From an uncultured Clostridia bacterium (GTDB lineage: Bacteria > Bacillota > Clostridia > Christensenellales > UBA1242), in NCBI GenBank assembly GCA_937925475.1, contig CALEWH010000017.1, forward strand, positions 1 through 16,151: a stretch of DNA of 16,151 nucleotides, written 5' to 3'. Position 1 is the stretch's first letter; the number at the start of each line of letters is the position of its first letter. Made by a program: the position numbers and the translations under genes. Below, in pieces: positions 7,644 to 14,168 of the stretch. Below the pieces are notes generated by a model, which was not told the origin of the DNA, did not search any database, and saw only the letters and a list, made by a program, of their open reading frames with translations.

Positions 7644-10472
7644 TTACTGCTTATCGTCTGCCTTGTTGTCATTGTCGTTTGCGGTCTTATCTTTATTTTC
7701 TGTGTCGTCATTATTGTCGTCTTGTGCTGGTGACTCGACATTTGACTTTTTCTTAGTACTCTTAGTTTTGCTTTGATTTTCTGTTATATCGTCTTTGGCA
7801 CTTTGAGAAAGCAGTTCGTCTTTCTTTTGTTTTTTCTTGAATACAAAGAACCAAATTAGTAGGGCAGTAATGATAACTAGGTTTACACAGAACAAAATAA
7901 TTGCAGTGATTATAACAGGTGATGAGCCGTCCATTGAGATGTATTTTGTGTCGATATAACCTATGCGAATGTTGTTGTCGGCATCAAGATACTTGATTAG
8001 TGTAAACTCTTTGTTTTTGTCTAGGGTCTCGACATAGATGCGTTGGTCATTTGACAAAGCGCCGATTATTACGCTCTTGTCAGTGTCTGAGTAAACATTG
8101 ACAAAATCGCTGTAATCATATATCTTAACGGTCGCATTTGAAGTAAATCTTTGTGTTATATTGATGTTTGCAGTGACATAAGTCGATGGCAAATATCCAT
8201 ATGTGTTGTCGCTTAGTTTTACAATATAATATGTGCAATCCACTCCGTCAATACTTACAGGATATACGCCTAGTGCGTTGACAGCGGTGCTGATGTTTTG
8301 GATTTCGTCTATTTTCAAATTGCCCTTAATTGTAGGGAATTTGTAGATAGGAACATTATTGTTTGTTGTGATAAGAGAGTATGGGGTCGAGCCTGTTATT
8401 TCACTTATCTCAATTGCCGATGTTTCGACATAACCTAGCAAGGTCTTGTCACCGTCCACATACATTACATAAGTAAAAGACTCTTCGAGTTTTTGAGTGT
8501 CAAGTGCTATCACATACTTGTCTTCGGGGTAAATGTTGTGATTTCCTTTGTAGTTTATGTACTCAAATATAAAGTTGTTGGCTTTTAGTTTGCCAAACTT
8601 TACAATGCCCGAATATCCAAACATATTTGTAAGCACATTTTCTTGAAATGGCTCAATAGTGTTATATCCGGTCGCAAAAGTTGTGTCTGAGAAATAAACA
8701 ATTCGTGAAGAATTTTCGTCATAACCATATACTTTTCCGTCTTGTGGATTTACACAGATTGTGCTTATGTCATATTCGCTGTCAAATACAGTTTTTGTGG
8801 CTTTTCCAGTTAAAACGCCATTGTCAAAACATACTCTTTCGATTGTGTTTTGGTCTTTTATACTGACATATATGCTAGGGTCAGTAGAAGGTATACTAAT
8901 GTCGTCAATGTCGTTTGAAAGGGTGATAGAGTCATAGTGGAACGCAGGGTTTTTCACATTGACTTTGTATAAAATGTTGTCCACACTCACCACAACAGCA
9001 TTGTCCATATATGCGATTTTACTAAATGCATTTGATGTAAATGTAAGGTCGGTGATGCTAGACTTTGCAAAGTTGTTTTTTGTATCGATAATCTCAATCG
9101 AATTGCTTTCGGTGTTTAGTAGATATATCTTTCCGTTGTCGGCCATTGTTGCGTCGCAAATGCTGTTTGAGATGCTGATAGGTGTGATTGTTTTGCCTGT
9201 AAACAAATTGTATCCGCACAACTTCGAGTCGATAGAGTCGGTCTTAATGTAGTAAAGAGTGTTGTTGGAAGAAAGCATAAGTGCTTTTGCATAATATAGT
9301 GTGCTTCCGTCTATAAGGTCAATCGCTTTTACTTTTTTGTCGGGCATAATGACTTGAATACGATGATTGCCCCTGTCGGATACAAACATATATTCGTTGC
9401 ATTTCATTTCGATAGAATTTACTCCGTCAAAGCGTCCTAGGTCACTGCCTTTGCCCATTAATAATGTTTGGTCAAATGTAAGTGAAATGTTCTCTGCCTT
9501 GCTGATTGTGTAGGTCTTGATGTTTGATTCTATGGCATTGTAAAAATACAACTTTTTATCATATATGTAAATACAATTTTCATTATATGCCTTGTCAAAG
9601 TGAGTGGTGGATGTTTGGGCGCTAAGTTCTTTGTCGAAAACAGAGATGTCGGTGTTTGTAGTTAGTGCGACAAATGTTTCGTCGCCAAAACTAAACGCTT
9701 GCATATCTTTTAGGTTGGCTAGTATTGCGATAGTTTTTGTACCTGACAAAGTTGTTTTGAAGGTGTTGTTTTCGTCATTTATGTAGAAGTGATAGATGTT
9801 GGTGTTGTTTGCGATATATATGTCTTTTCCGACAATAGTGATTTTTGATGTCGAATCCAAATTTGCACTAATTGACGACAAATCAAACTCATCAAAGTAT
9901 GCATAGTCATCGTTTATATAGTTTTCGCGAGAGTTGTATTTAGCGACGCCAAGGTACATCTTGCTGTCTTTCTCATAAACCTTTGCAGTGATTAGACTGT
10001 CTTCATAGTCTGCAATGGTGTAGTTTTGAGTAGGCTTGGTGGCTTCGTTTGTACCTTGTAGTAGGGTGATGCTCTCACCGGTGACTTGGTCGATAAGTCG
10101 ATATGACGGATATTCGTATATCACCAAAACCATTCCGTATGCACTTTGTACTGAGTTGACGCTTAAAAGATTGTCTTTTTCATTATATATCACAGTCTTT
10201 GTGTTTGTCTTTGGATTATACTTTGTAAGTGTGTATAAAGGTGGCAGAGTAGAGTTTGCGCGTGTACTAAAATATATCTCGTCTTTTGTCACGCAAAAAT
10301 CATTTACATTGTTAAGGTCGAGATAGTGACTTATGTTTTGTGGATATACAGTAGACACATTTGGGTTTATTTCGTCTAACGCATATGTTGTATCTTTTGC
10401 TTGCATTGACGCTCCAATTACCAACATTATTGCAAAGCAAATTGAAATTATGTATTTTCCAAATTTTTTCAT
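7644..10472 (-). CDS. Large secreted, membrane-anchored protein with beta-propeller-like repeats and SH3-like domains
   Basis: I do not recognise a named family. The 942-residue protein starts with a typical signal peptide (MKKFGKYIISICFAIMLVIG..., cleavage probably near 26-31). Residues about 40-640 are built of short strand-rich repeats typical of a beta-propeller; the clearest, 346-375 (GRFDG...MFVSDRGNHRIQVI), reads like an NHL repeat. Three SH3-like segments follow, each ending in a GY[VIL]..[ST] turn (about 665-690, 700-770, 780-848). One transmembrane helix lies at about 852-878, then KKKQKK and a low-complexity Lys/Asp/Asn tail (about 885-942). The topology predicts a large ectodomain and a charged cytoplasmic tail: a surface sensor, binding protein or wall-associated scaffold. 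The ATG at 10472 has AGAGGAA just upstream. The smaller protein at 11427-12152 shares the signal peptide/SH3-like/TM plan. Confidence 0.8.
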   Translation of the reverse strand: MKKFGKYIISICFAIMLVIGASMQAKDTTYALDEINPNVSTVYPQNISHYLDLNNVNDFCVTKDEIYFSTRANSTLPPLYTLTKYNPKTNTKTVIYNEKDNLLSVNSVQSAYGMVLVIYEYPSYRLIDQVTGESITLLQGTNEATKPTQNYTIADYEDSLITAKVYEKDSKMYLGVAKYNSRENYINDDYAYFDEFDLSSISANLDSTSKITIVGKDIYIANNTNIYHFYINDENNTFKTTLSGTKTIAILANLKDMQAFSFGDETFVALTTNTDISVFDKELSAQTSTTHFDKAYNENCIYIYDKKLYFYNAIESNIKTYTISKAENISLTFDQTLLMGKGSDLGRFDGVNSIEMKCNEYMFVSDRGNHRIQVIMPDKKVKAIDLIDGSTLYYAKALMLSSNNTLYYIKTDSIDSKLCGYNLFTGKTITPISISNSICDATMADNGKIYLLNTESNSIEIIDTKNNFAKSSITDLTFTSNAFSKIAYMDNAVVVSVDNILYKVNVKNPAFHYDSITLSNDIDDISIPSTDPSIYVSIKDQNTIERVCFDNGVLTGKATKTVFDSEYDISTICVNPQDGKVYGYDENSSRIVYFSDTTFATGYNTIEPFQENVLTNMFGYSGIVKFGKLKANNFIFEYINYKGNHNIYPEDKYVIALDTQKLEESFTYVMYVDGDKTLLGYVETSAIEISEITGSTPYSLITTNNNVPIYKFPTIKGNLKIDEIQNISTAVNALGVYPVSIDGVDCTYYIVKLSDNTYGYLPSTYVTANINITQRFTSNATVKIYDYSDFVNVYSDTDKSVIIGALSNDQRIYVETLDKNKEFTLIKYLDADNNIRIGYIDTKYISMDGSSPVIITAIILFCVNLVIITALLIWFFVFKKKQKKDELLSQSAKDDITENQSKTKSTKKKSNVESPAQDDNNDDTENKDKTANDNDNKADDKQ

Positions 10473-10512
10473 AGTTTCCTCTTATAGTAGTTTATATAAT
10501 AACTATAAATAT

Positions 10513-10540
10513 ATTATATCAACTCATTATTTTTTCCAAA
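10513..10540 (-). promoter_or_regulatory. Probable promoter of the 942-residue surface protein
   Basis: On the minus strand, an extended -10 TGATATAAT (10513-10521) has a weak -35 TTTGGA (10535-10540) at a 16-base spacing. Transcription would start near 10506, about 34 bases before the ATG at 10472. Confidence 0.5.
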
Positions 10541-10663
10541 TGTTATTAATCAAAATCTTTTGTTTTTTAATAAAAATCGACCGATAGGGAAAGTTATAAA
10601 AAAATATAAAAATTTTTAAAATATGACAAACAGTTGGCATAATAAGGGTACTATAATGGTGCA

Positions 10664-10683
10664 AATGTTCGATAATGTTCGAT
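10664..10683 (+). repeat. Tandem direct repeat of AATGTTCGAT
   Basis: Two exact, adjacent copies of a 10-base unit (10664-10673 and 10674-10683), one helical turn apart, so both faces are identical to a bound protein. It sits about 67 bases upstream of the regulator's -35, a plausible activator or repressor site. Confidence 0.75.
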
Positions 10684-10690
10684 AGGTTGG

Positions 10691-10708
10691 TATTTTTGTA
10701 CAAAAATA
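10691..10708. repeat. 18-bp perfect palindrome, candidate operator
   Basis: TATTTTTGTACAAAAATA is its own reverse complement. Its right half TACAAAAATA recurs at 10728-10737 and, in the murG/topoisomerase intergenic region, at 1271-1280. It is shaped like a site for a dimeric helix-turn-helix regulator. Confidence 0.7.
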
Positions 10709-10749
10709 ATAATTTTGAAAAAATTTTTACAAAAATATGTCATAACCTT

Positions 10750-10778
10750 TTGACTTTTGACATTTGCGACAATATAAT
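10750..10778 (+). promoter_or_regulatory. Strong sigma-A promoter of the sigma-like regulator
   Basis: TTGACT (10750-10755), a 17-base spacer and a perfect TATAAT (10773-10778). The start would be near 10785, giving a leader of about 24 bases that contains the ribosome binding site CGGAG (10796-10800). The -35 lies in a tandem TTTTGAC repeat (10748-10761). Confidence 0.8.
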
Positions 10779-10808
10779 TAAGAAAAAATGAAAAACGGAG
10801 AAACGATT

Positions 10809-11369
10809 ATGAAAGTATGGAGCAAGACGGTTTTGTCGGTATATAGGTATCTCGAAGCCTTGTCGAAGGCGCTGGACAACCTGATCATCAAAAAAAGTGT
10901 AAACTCGATGTTTTACACAAATAGTAAGGGGATAAGTGCGTACGACTGTGCTAGTGAAATAATCGAACTCACACAGCGCAAGATAAACCTTATCAACATA
11001 AAAGTGCTTGTTGAAGACGCGCTAAACAAACTGTCGTTTGAGCACAAACGAATACTAATGTTGTGTTATGTGGACGGTCTAAAAACAAGCGAAATCACAA
11101 AACTAATGGGATGTGTAGAGCGTACATATTTTCGCAAAAAAGATGAAGCACTTGTGGGGTTTGGGAAAGCGATCAAGTGTATGGGGATAGACGAGCGAGC
11201 CTTAGACGAGATGTTTGGGAAAGAGAAGTGGCTAAGGGATTTGCATGACAAAAACTCAGAAAGAGAAGCAGTAGGCCGACTACATAAAGATGTGCCTGAA
11301 TACAACTTTTTGAAGAAGGTAATTAAAGAACTTAGCAAGGTTAATTTGCAAACAAGTTATGGTTACTAA
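10809..11369 (+). CDS. Sigma-70 region 4-like helix-turn-helix regulator, phage-type
   Basis: The 186-residue protein has a helical N-terminal half with no recognised motif, then a segment (about 68-124) resembling sigma factor region 4: DALNKLSFEHKRILMLCYVDGLKTSEITKLMG-type sequence, that is a helix with the L-x-x-RI/LxL-x-Y core, followed by a recognition helix (VERTYFRKKDEAL, 103-115). I see no region 2, so it is unlikely to be a complete sigma factor. It more resembles phage late-gene activators of the ArpU/sigma-like type. The C-terminus (about 135-186) is charged and unassigned. ATG 10809 is preferred over ATG 10788 because CGGAG at 10796-10800 would lie inside the longer reading. Proximity to terL suggests it may control the packaging genes; that is inference. 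No clear terminator follows, only a T run. Confidence 0.68.
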   Translation: MKVWSKTVLSVYRYLEALSKALDNLIIKKSVNSMFYTNSKGISAYDCASEIIELTQRKINLINIKVLVEDALNKLSFEHKRILMLCYVDGLKTSEITKLMGCVERTYFRKKDEALVGFGKAIKCMGIDERALDEMFGKEKWLRDLHDKNSEREAVGRLHKDVPEYNFLKKVIKELSKVNLQTSYGY

Positions 11370-11426
11370 TTTTTTTGCTTGCATATTTGTCGAATATTGG
11401 CGATGTTTGTCGAAAAATATGTCATA

Positions 11427-12152
11427 TCAAAGGTTGTCTTCGCTATAATCTATTTGAACACGACTTTTGGTTTGTCGCACTTTTGGACGTCTGAATATGA
11501 TAAACAATATAAAAAGTGTAGGCAGAGTCAAGGCAAAAACAATAATCACACATTCGAGATTGGTGAGTGGGTTAATAAGCCCTGTTGCGTCCTTGATGTA
11601 GGCAAGGTTTTCACCATTTGGAAATATACTTGACACGCTCGCTACATAACTGCTGTATATATATCCTTTTACATTTAGATACTCGACATAGTACCAAGTA
11701 TTGTTTCCAAAATCCTCTAAATTTTCGCCTACTGTTCGCCCGATAAATATTAGACTTTCGCAGTTTGCTGGCAGGATTGATATCGTGTTGTTGCTTTTCT
11801 CTGGGGTCGAGCGAAGATAACAGTTTTTGCCGTAGGTCAGAATTTTGATGTCTGTCGGATAGGGGGTTGTGGGCACGCCCTTTACATATCTAATTGCCGA
11901 CGGTTTGACATAACCTGTGACGCCATTGTAGTTGACTCGTGTTTTGTCACTTGTTTGACTAACAACCTCGACATAATACGATTTTTCGAGCAAACAAATG
12001 ATGTTTGACGCGCTTTGGTCAAAAATGTCATATCTGTATAAAAAATCACCGCTATTTAAAATCTGTGCATATTGTGGACTATCGCAATATGCACTTTTTG
12101 TAGGCGCAAAACAAGCGCATATACAAAACACGAAAAGTAGTAATTTAATCAT
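11427..12152 (-). CDS. Secreted SH3-like domain protein with C-terminal membrane anchor
   Basis: This 241-residue protein is not a named family to me. It has a signal peptide (MIKLLLFVFCICACFAPTKSAYC, about 1-23; the cysteines near the end do not form a convincing lipobox). Two bacterial SH3-like segments follow: about 35-90, closing VTGYVKPSAI, and about 102-171, with CYLRSTPE...NNTISILP...WYYVEYLNVKGYIYSSYV, the usual SH3b pattern. A transmembrane helix (about 200-220) is followed by a basic tail. SH3b domains often bind cell wall peptides. The plan is a shortened version of the 942-residue protein. ATG 12152 has AAGGTG 8 bases upstream, and a minus-strand TATAAT (12171-12176) lies so close that the leader would be very short. 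It stands against the direction of the flanking regulator and terL genes and may be host or lysogeny cargo. Confidence 0.75.
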   Translation of the reverse strand: MIKLLLFVFCICACFAPTKSAYCDSPQYAQILNSGDFLYRYDIFDQSASNIICLLEKSYYVEVVSQTSDKTRVNYNGVTGYVKPSAIRYVKGVPTTPYPTDIKILTYGKNCYLRSTPEKSNNTISILPANCESLIFIGRTVGENLEDFGNNTWYYVEYLNVKGYIYSSYVASVSSIFPNGENLAYIKDATGLINPLTNLECVIIVFALTLPTLFILFIIFRRPKVRQTKSRVQIDYSEDNL

Positions 12153-12184
12153 AATAAAACACCTTACTATATTATACCTAAGAG

Positions 12185-12223
12185 TTGGTTTTGGGCTCAG
12201 TCAAAAAGCGCTCAAAAAACCAA
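12185..12223 (+). other. Imperfect stem-loop upstream of terL
   Basis: TTGGTTTTGGGC (12185-12196) can pair with GCTCAAAAAACCAA (12210-12223), allowing one G-U pair and a two-A bulge, around a 13-base loop. It lies between the diverging SH3-like protein and terL genes. It could be an mRNA leader structure or a DNA site; there is no T run on the plus strand to make it a terminator. Confidence 0.35.
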
Positions 12224-12257
12224 TAATAATGTCAAAAAAAATTGAAAAGAGGAGAAA

Positions 12258-13688
12258 ATGACTGCAAATGAGATAAGTATAAAACTCAGCCTTATTGAAG
12301 CCGAAATCAAAAGGCGCGAAAACAACAAAAACCTTTTTGGTTACAACACGGGTGAAAAGGTACATAAAAAACAACTCGAATTTCACAAGTGTCCAAAGCA
12401 CAATCGCTGGGTTTTTGGTGGAAACCGAAGTGGCAAAACCGAGTGTGGAGCAGTCGAGGCGATATGGCTTGCACGCGGGATACACCCGTATCGAGAAAAC
12501 AAACCTAATTGTGATGGTTGGGTTGTGTCGCTGAGTACGCAGGTACAGCGCGATGTTGCTCAGCGCAAAATTTTGCATTATCTCAATCCCGATTGGATAG
12601 TCGATGTAACAATGCTAAGTGGCAAAAAATCATCTCTTGAAAGCGGAGTGATTGACACAATAACAATAAAAAATGTTTTTGGCACGACAAGTCGAATAGG
12701 CTTTAAAAGTTGTGATCAAGGTCGTGAAAAATTTCAGGGCACATCACTAAACTGGGTGTGGTTTGATGAAGAACCGCCATACGACATATATGTGGAGTGC
12801 TGTATGCGAGTTATGGATAGGTCGGGCGATATTTTCGGAACAATGACCCCACTCAAAGGGCTTACTTGGGTCTACAATACGATTTATCTCAATGATGCAA
12901 ACAACCCAGAAATTTGGCACATCCATATGGAATGGTCTGACAATCCTTTTTTGGATGAAAAACAAGTCAAGCAAATGGCGTCAACATTTAATGAGGAGGA
13001 ACTTAATGCAAGACGATTTGGTTTATTTTCTAGTTTTGGCGGGCTTGTGTATAACGAATTTGATACTAATGTGCATCTAATTGACCCATTTGATGTTCCG
13101 CACGATTGGTACGATAAAATTTCGATTGACCCAGGGCTCAAAAACCCGCTTAGCGCGCACTGGTATGCGGTCGATTATGACGGAAATGTTTATGTCATTG
13201 CCGAACACTATGAAAGTGACCGCGACATAATTTATCACAGCAATGCGATAAAGACCATATGTGACCGTCTTGGCTGGCACAAAACCTCAAACGGAATGAT
13301 AGAAGCGCTTATCGATTCGGCGGCAAATCAACGGACACTTGCCAGTGCAAAAAGTGTAAGCGAACTTTTCTATGACAATGGCATTTTAGTAAATAGTAGA
13401 GTTAATAAAGACCTGTTTAGTGGAATCCAGCGAGTTAAGTCGTATCTAAAAAATGCAGAAGGCAAGGCGAAGTTGTTTATTTTCAAGACCTGCACAAATA
13501 TGATTCGTGAGATAAAAGGCTATTTTTGGGGCGACCAAGATGTTCCGATAAAAAAGGACGACCACTCAATGGACGAACTCAGATACTACATTATGTCCCG
13601 TCCTGAAAATGTGAAAAAAGAAACCAAAACACTGGTTCAGAAAGATAAGGAAAAGCGTATTCGCGAACTTAAAAAGGGGTGGTACTAA
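12258..13688 (+). CDS. terL: Phage terminase large subunit (packaging ATPase/nuclease)
   Basis: TerL docks on the portal, pumps DNA into the prohead and cuts it. The 476-residue protein has a complete ATPase domain: Walker A GGNRSGKT (54-61), Walker B VWFDEE (167-172) with the catalytic glutamate, and coupling motif TMTPLKG (195-201). The C-terminal RNase H-like nuclease has its acidic residues in place: SIDPG (Asp291), LIDSAA (Asp353) and DDHSMDELRY (Asp435/Asp439). Length is normal, and the style (Terminase_6-like, P22 gp2-like) matches the P22-type portal downstream. A purine-rich AGAGGAG sits 3 bases before the ATG, a tight spacing. No frameshift or missing catalytic residue is seen, so the gene is probably functional or under selection. 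Codon use looks like that of the flanking chromosomal genes. Confidence 0.95.
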   Translation: MTANEISIKLSLIEAEIKRRENNKNLFGYNTGEKVHKKQLEFHKCPKHNRWVFGGNRSGKTECGAVEAIWLARGIHPYRENKPNCDGWVVSLSTQVQRDVAQRKILHYLNPDWIVDVTMLSGKKSSLESGVIDTITIKNVFGTTSRIGFKSCDQGREKFQGTSLNWVWFDEEPPYDIYVECCMRVMDRSGDIFGTMTPLKGLTWVYNTIYLNDANNPEIWHIHMEWSDNPFLDEKQVKQMASTFNEEELNARRFGLFSSFGGLVYNEFDTNVHLIDPFDVPHDWYDKISIDPGLKNPLSAHWYAVDYDGNVYVIAEHYESDRDIIYHSNAIKTICDRLGWHKTSNGMIEALIDSAANQRTLASAKSVSELFYDNGILVNSRVNKDLFSGIQRVKSYLKNAEGKAKLFIFKTCTNMIREIKGYFWGDQDVPIKKDDHSMDELRYYIMSRPENVKKETKTLVQKDKEKRIRELKKGWY

Positions 13689-13690
13689 TT

Positions 13691-13999
13691 ATGGACGACC
13701 GCGAAAAACTTGAAAATGCCCTTATGAAAAAGGCACTAGGATTTACGACAGAAGAAATTGTCGAAGAGTTTAACAATGTCGAAGACAAATTGACTCTCTG
13801 CAAGAGAAAAGTAAATACAAAGACGGTTCCGCCTGACCTTGCGTCATTGCAAATTTTGCTAGGTAGGCTCGATGCTCAAAATGAGTATTCGGACTTAGAT
13901 GATAGTGACTTATATGCGGAGCGCGATAGACTTTTAAAACTGCTAGAAAAAGGAGGAGATAATGACCATAGAAGAGATGACATCGACTATAAAGTGTAG
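13691..13999 (+). CDS. Small packaging-module protein resembling the C-terminal part of a terminase small subunit
   Basis: The 102-residue protein begins 2 bases after the terL stop; GGTGG overlapping the end of terL serves as ribosome binding site for ATG 13691 (an upstream GTG at 13679 is less likely). Its core, ENALMKKALGFTTEE...KLTLCKRKVNTKTVPPDLASLQILLGRL, has the pattern ENALLKRALGYT.E...KVTKEVPPD.TA..FWLK.R seen at the C-terminal end of many Bacillota phage TerS-like proteins. The helix-turn-helix DNA-binding half that normally precedes this pattern is absent, and the gene lies after rather than before terL. It may therefore be a split or trimmed TerS, or a relative with another head-assembly role. 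The resemblance is from memory of the family pattern, not a search. Confidence 0.6.
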   Translation: MDDREKLENALMKKALGFTTEEIVEEFNNVEDKLTLCKRKVNTKTVPPDLASLQILLGRLDAQNEYSDLDDSDLYAERDRLLKLLEKGGDNDHRRDDIDYKV

Positions 14000-14159
14000 C
14001 GTGCCAGGCTGTACGATGGACGCAAAATATGTTGTAGTTAATGAAAAAATCTTTGCCAAAAGCCGACTATGTTTTTGCAAAGATTGTGCGAAAAAACTAT
14101 ATGGCTGTTTGGGTAAAATAATAGTTCCTAAAAGCCCAAAAAATATGTTGAATAAATAA
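13962..14159 (+). CDS. Cys-rich mini-protein, possible zinc ribbon
   Basis: The 65-residue product has six cysteines: Cys12 and Cys17 (CX4C), and Cys37, Cys39, Cys42 and Cys49 (CFCKDC...C). A CX4C plus CX2C arrangement could bind one zinc ion. The gene overlaps the end of the preceding one by 38 bases in another frame. It is supported as a real gene by an ideal AGGAGG (13951-13956) 5 bases before the ATG and by its tight fit before the portal gene, whose start lies 9 bases after this stop. The function is unknown; small zinc proteins are common in phage morphogenesis clusters, so DNA or RNA binding is only a guess. Confidence 0.7.
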   Translation: MTIEEMTSTIKCSVPGCTMDAKYVVVNEKIFAKSRLCFCKDCAKKLYGCLGKIIVPKSPKNMLNK

Positions 14160-14168
14160 GGAGAAAAA

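Larger units (their letters stand above)
10473..10808. promoter_or_regulatory. Divergent regulatory region between the surface-protein gene and the sigma-like regulator
   Basis: This 336-base non-coding stretch is extremely AT-rich. It holds a minus-strand promoter near 10513-10540, a tandem 10-bp repeat (10664-10683), an 18-bp perfect palindrome (10691-10708), a partial copy of it (10728-10737), and a plus-strand promoter at 10750-10778 whose -35 overlaps a tandem TTTTGAC repeat (10748-10761). A further TATAAT at 10652-10657 has no well-placed -35. This density of repeats suggests regulated rather than constitutive expression. Confidence 0.6.

Noticed and set aside
10788..10808. Upstream ATG for the sigma-like regulator
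   Set aside because: It would start only a few bases after the predicted transcription start with no ribosome binding site, while CGGAG is positioned for ATG 10809.
11379..11633. Plus-strand open frame of 84 codons opposite the end of the 241-residue protein
   Set aside because: No ribosome binding site, no recognisable domain, and it is antisense to a gene with clear signal peptide, SH3-like and membrane segments.
10473..12257. Phage attachment site or integration scar at the chromosome/phage junction
   Set aside because: No tRNA gene or integrase is present and the other end of the element is not in the window, so no pair of att repeats can be compared.
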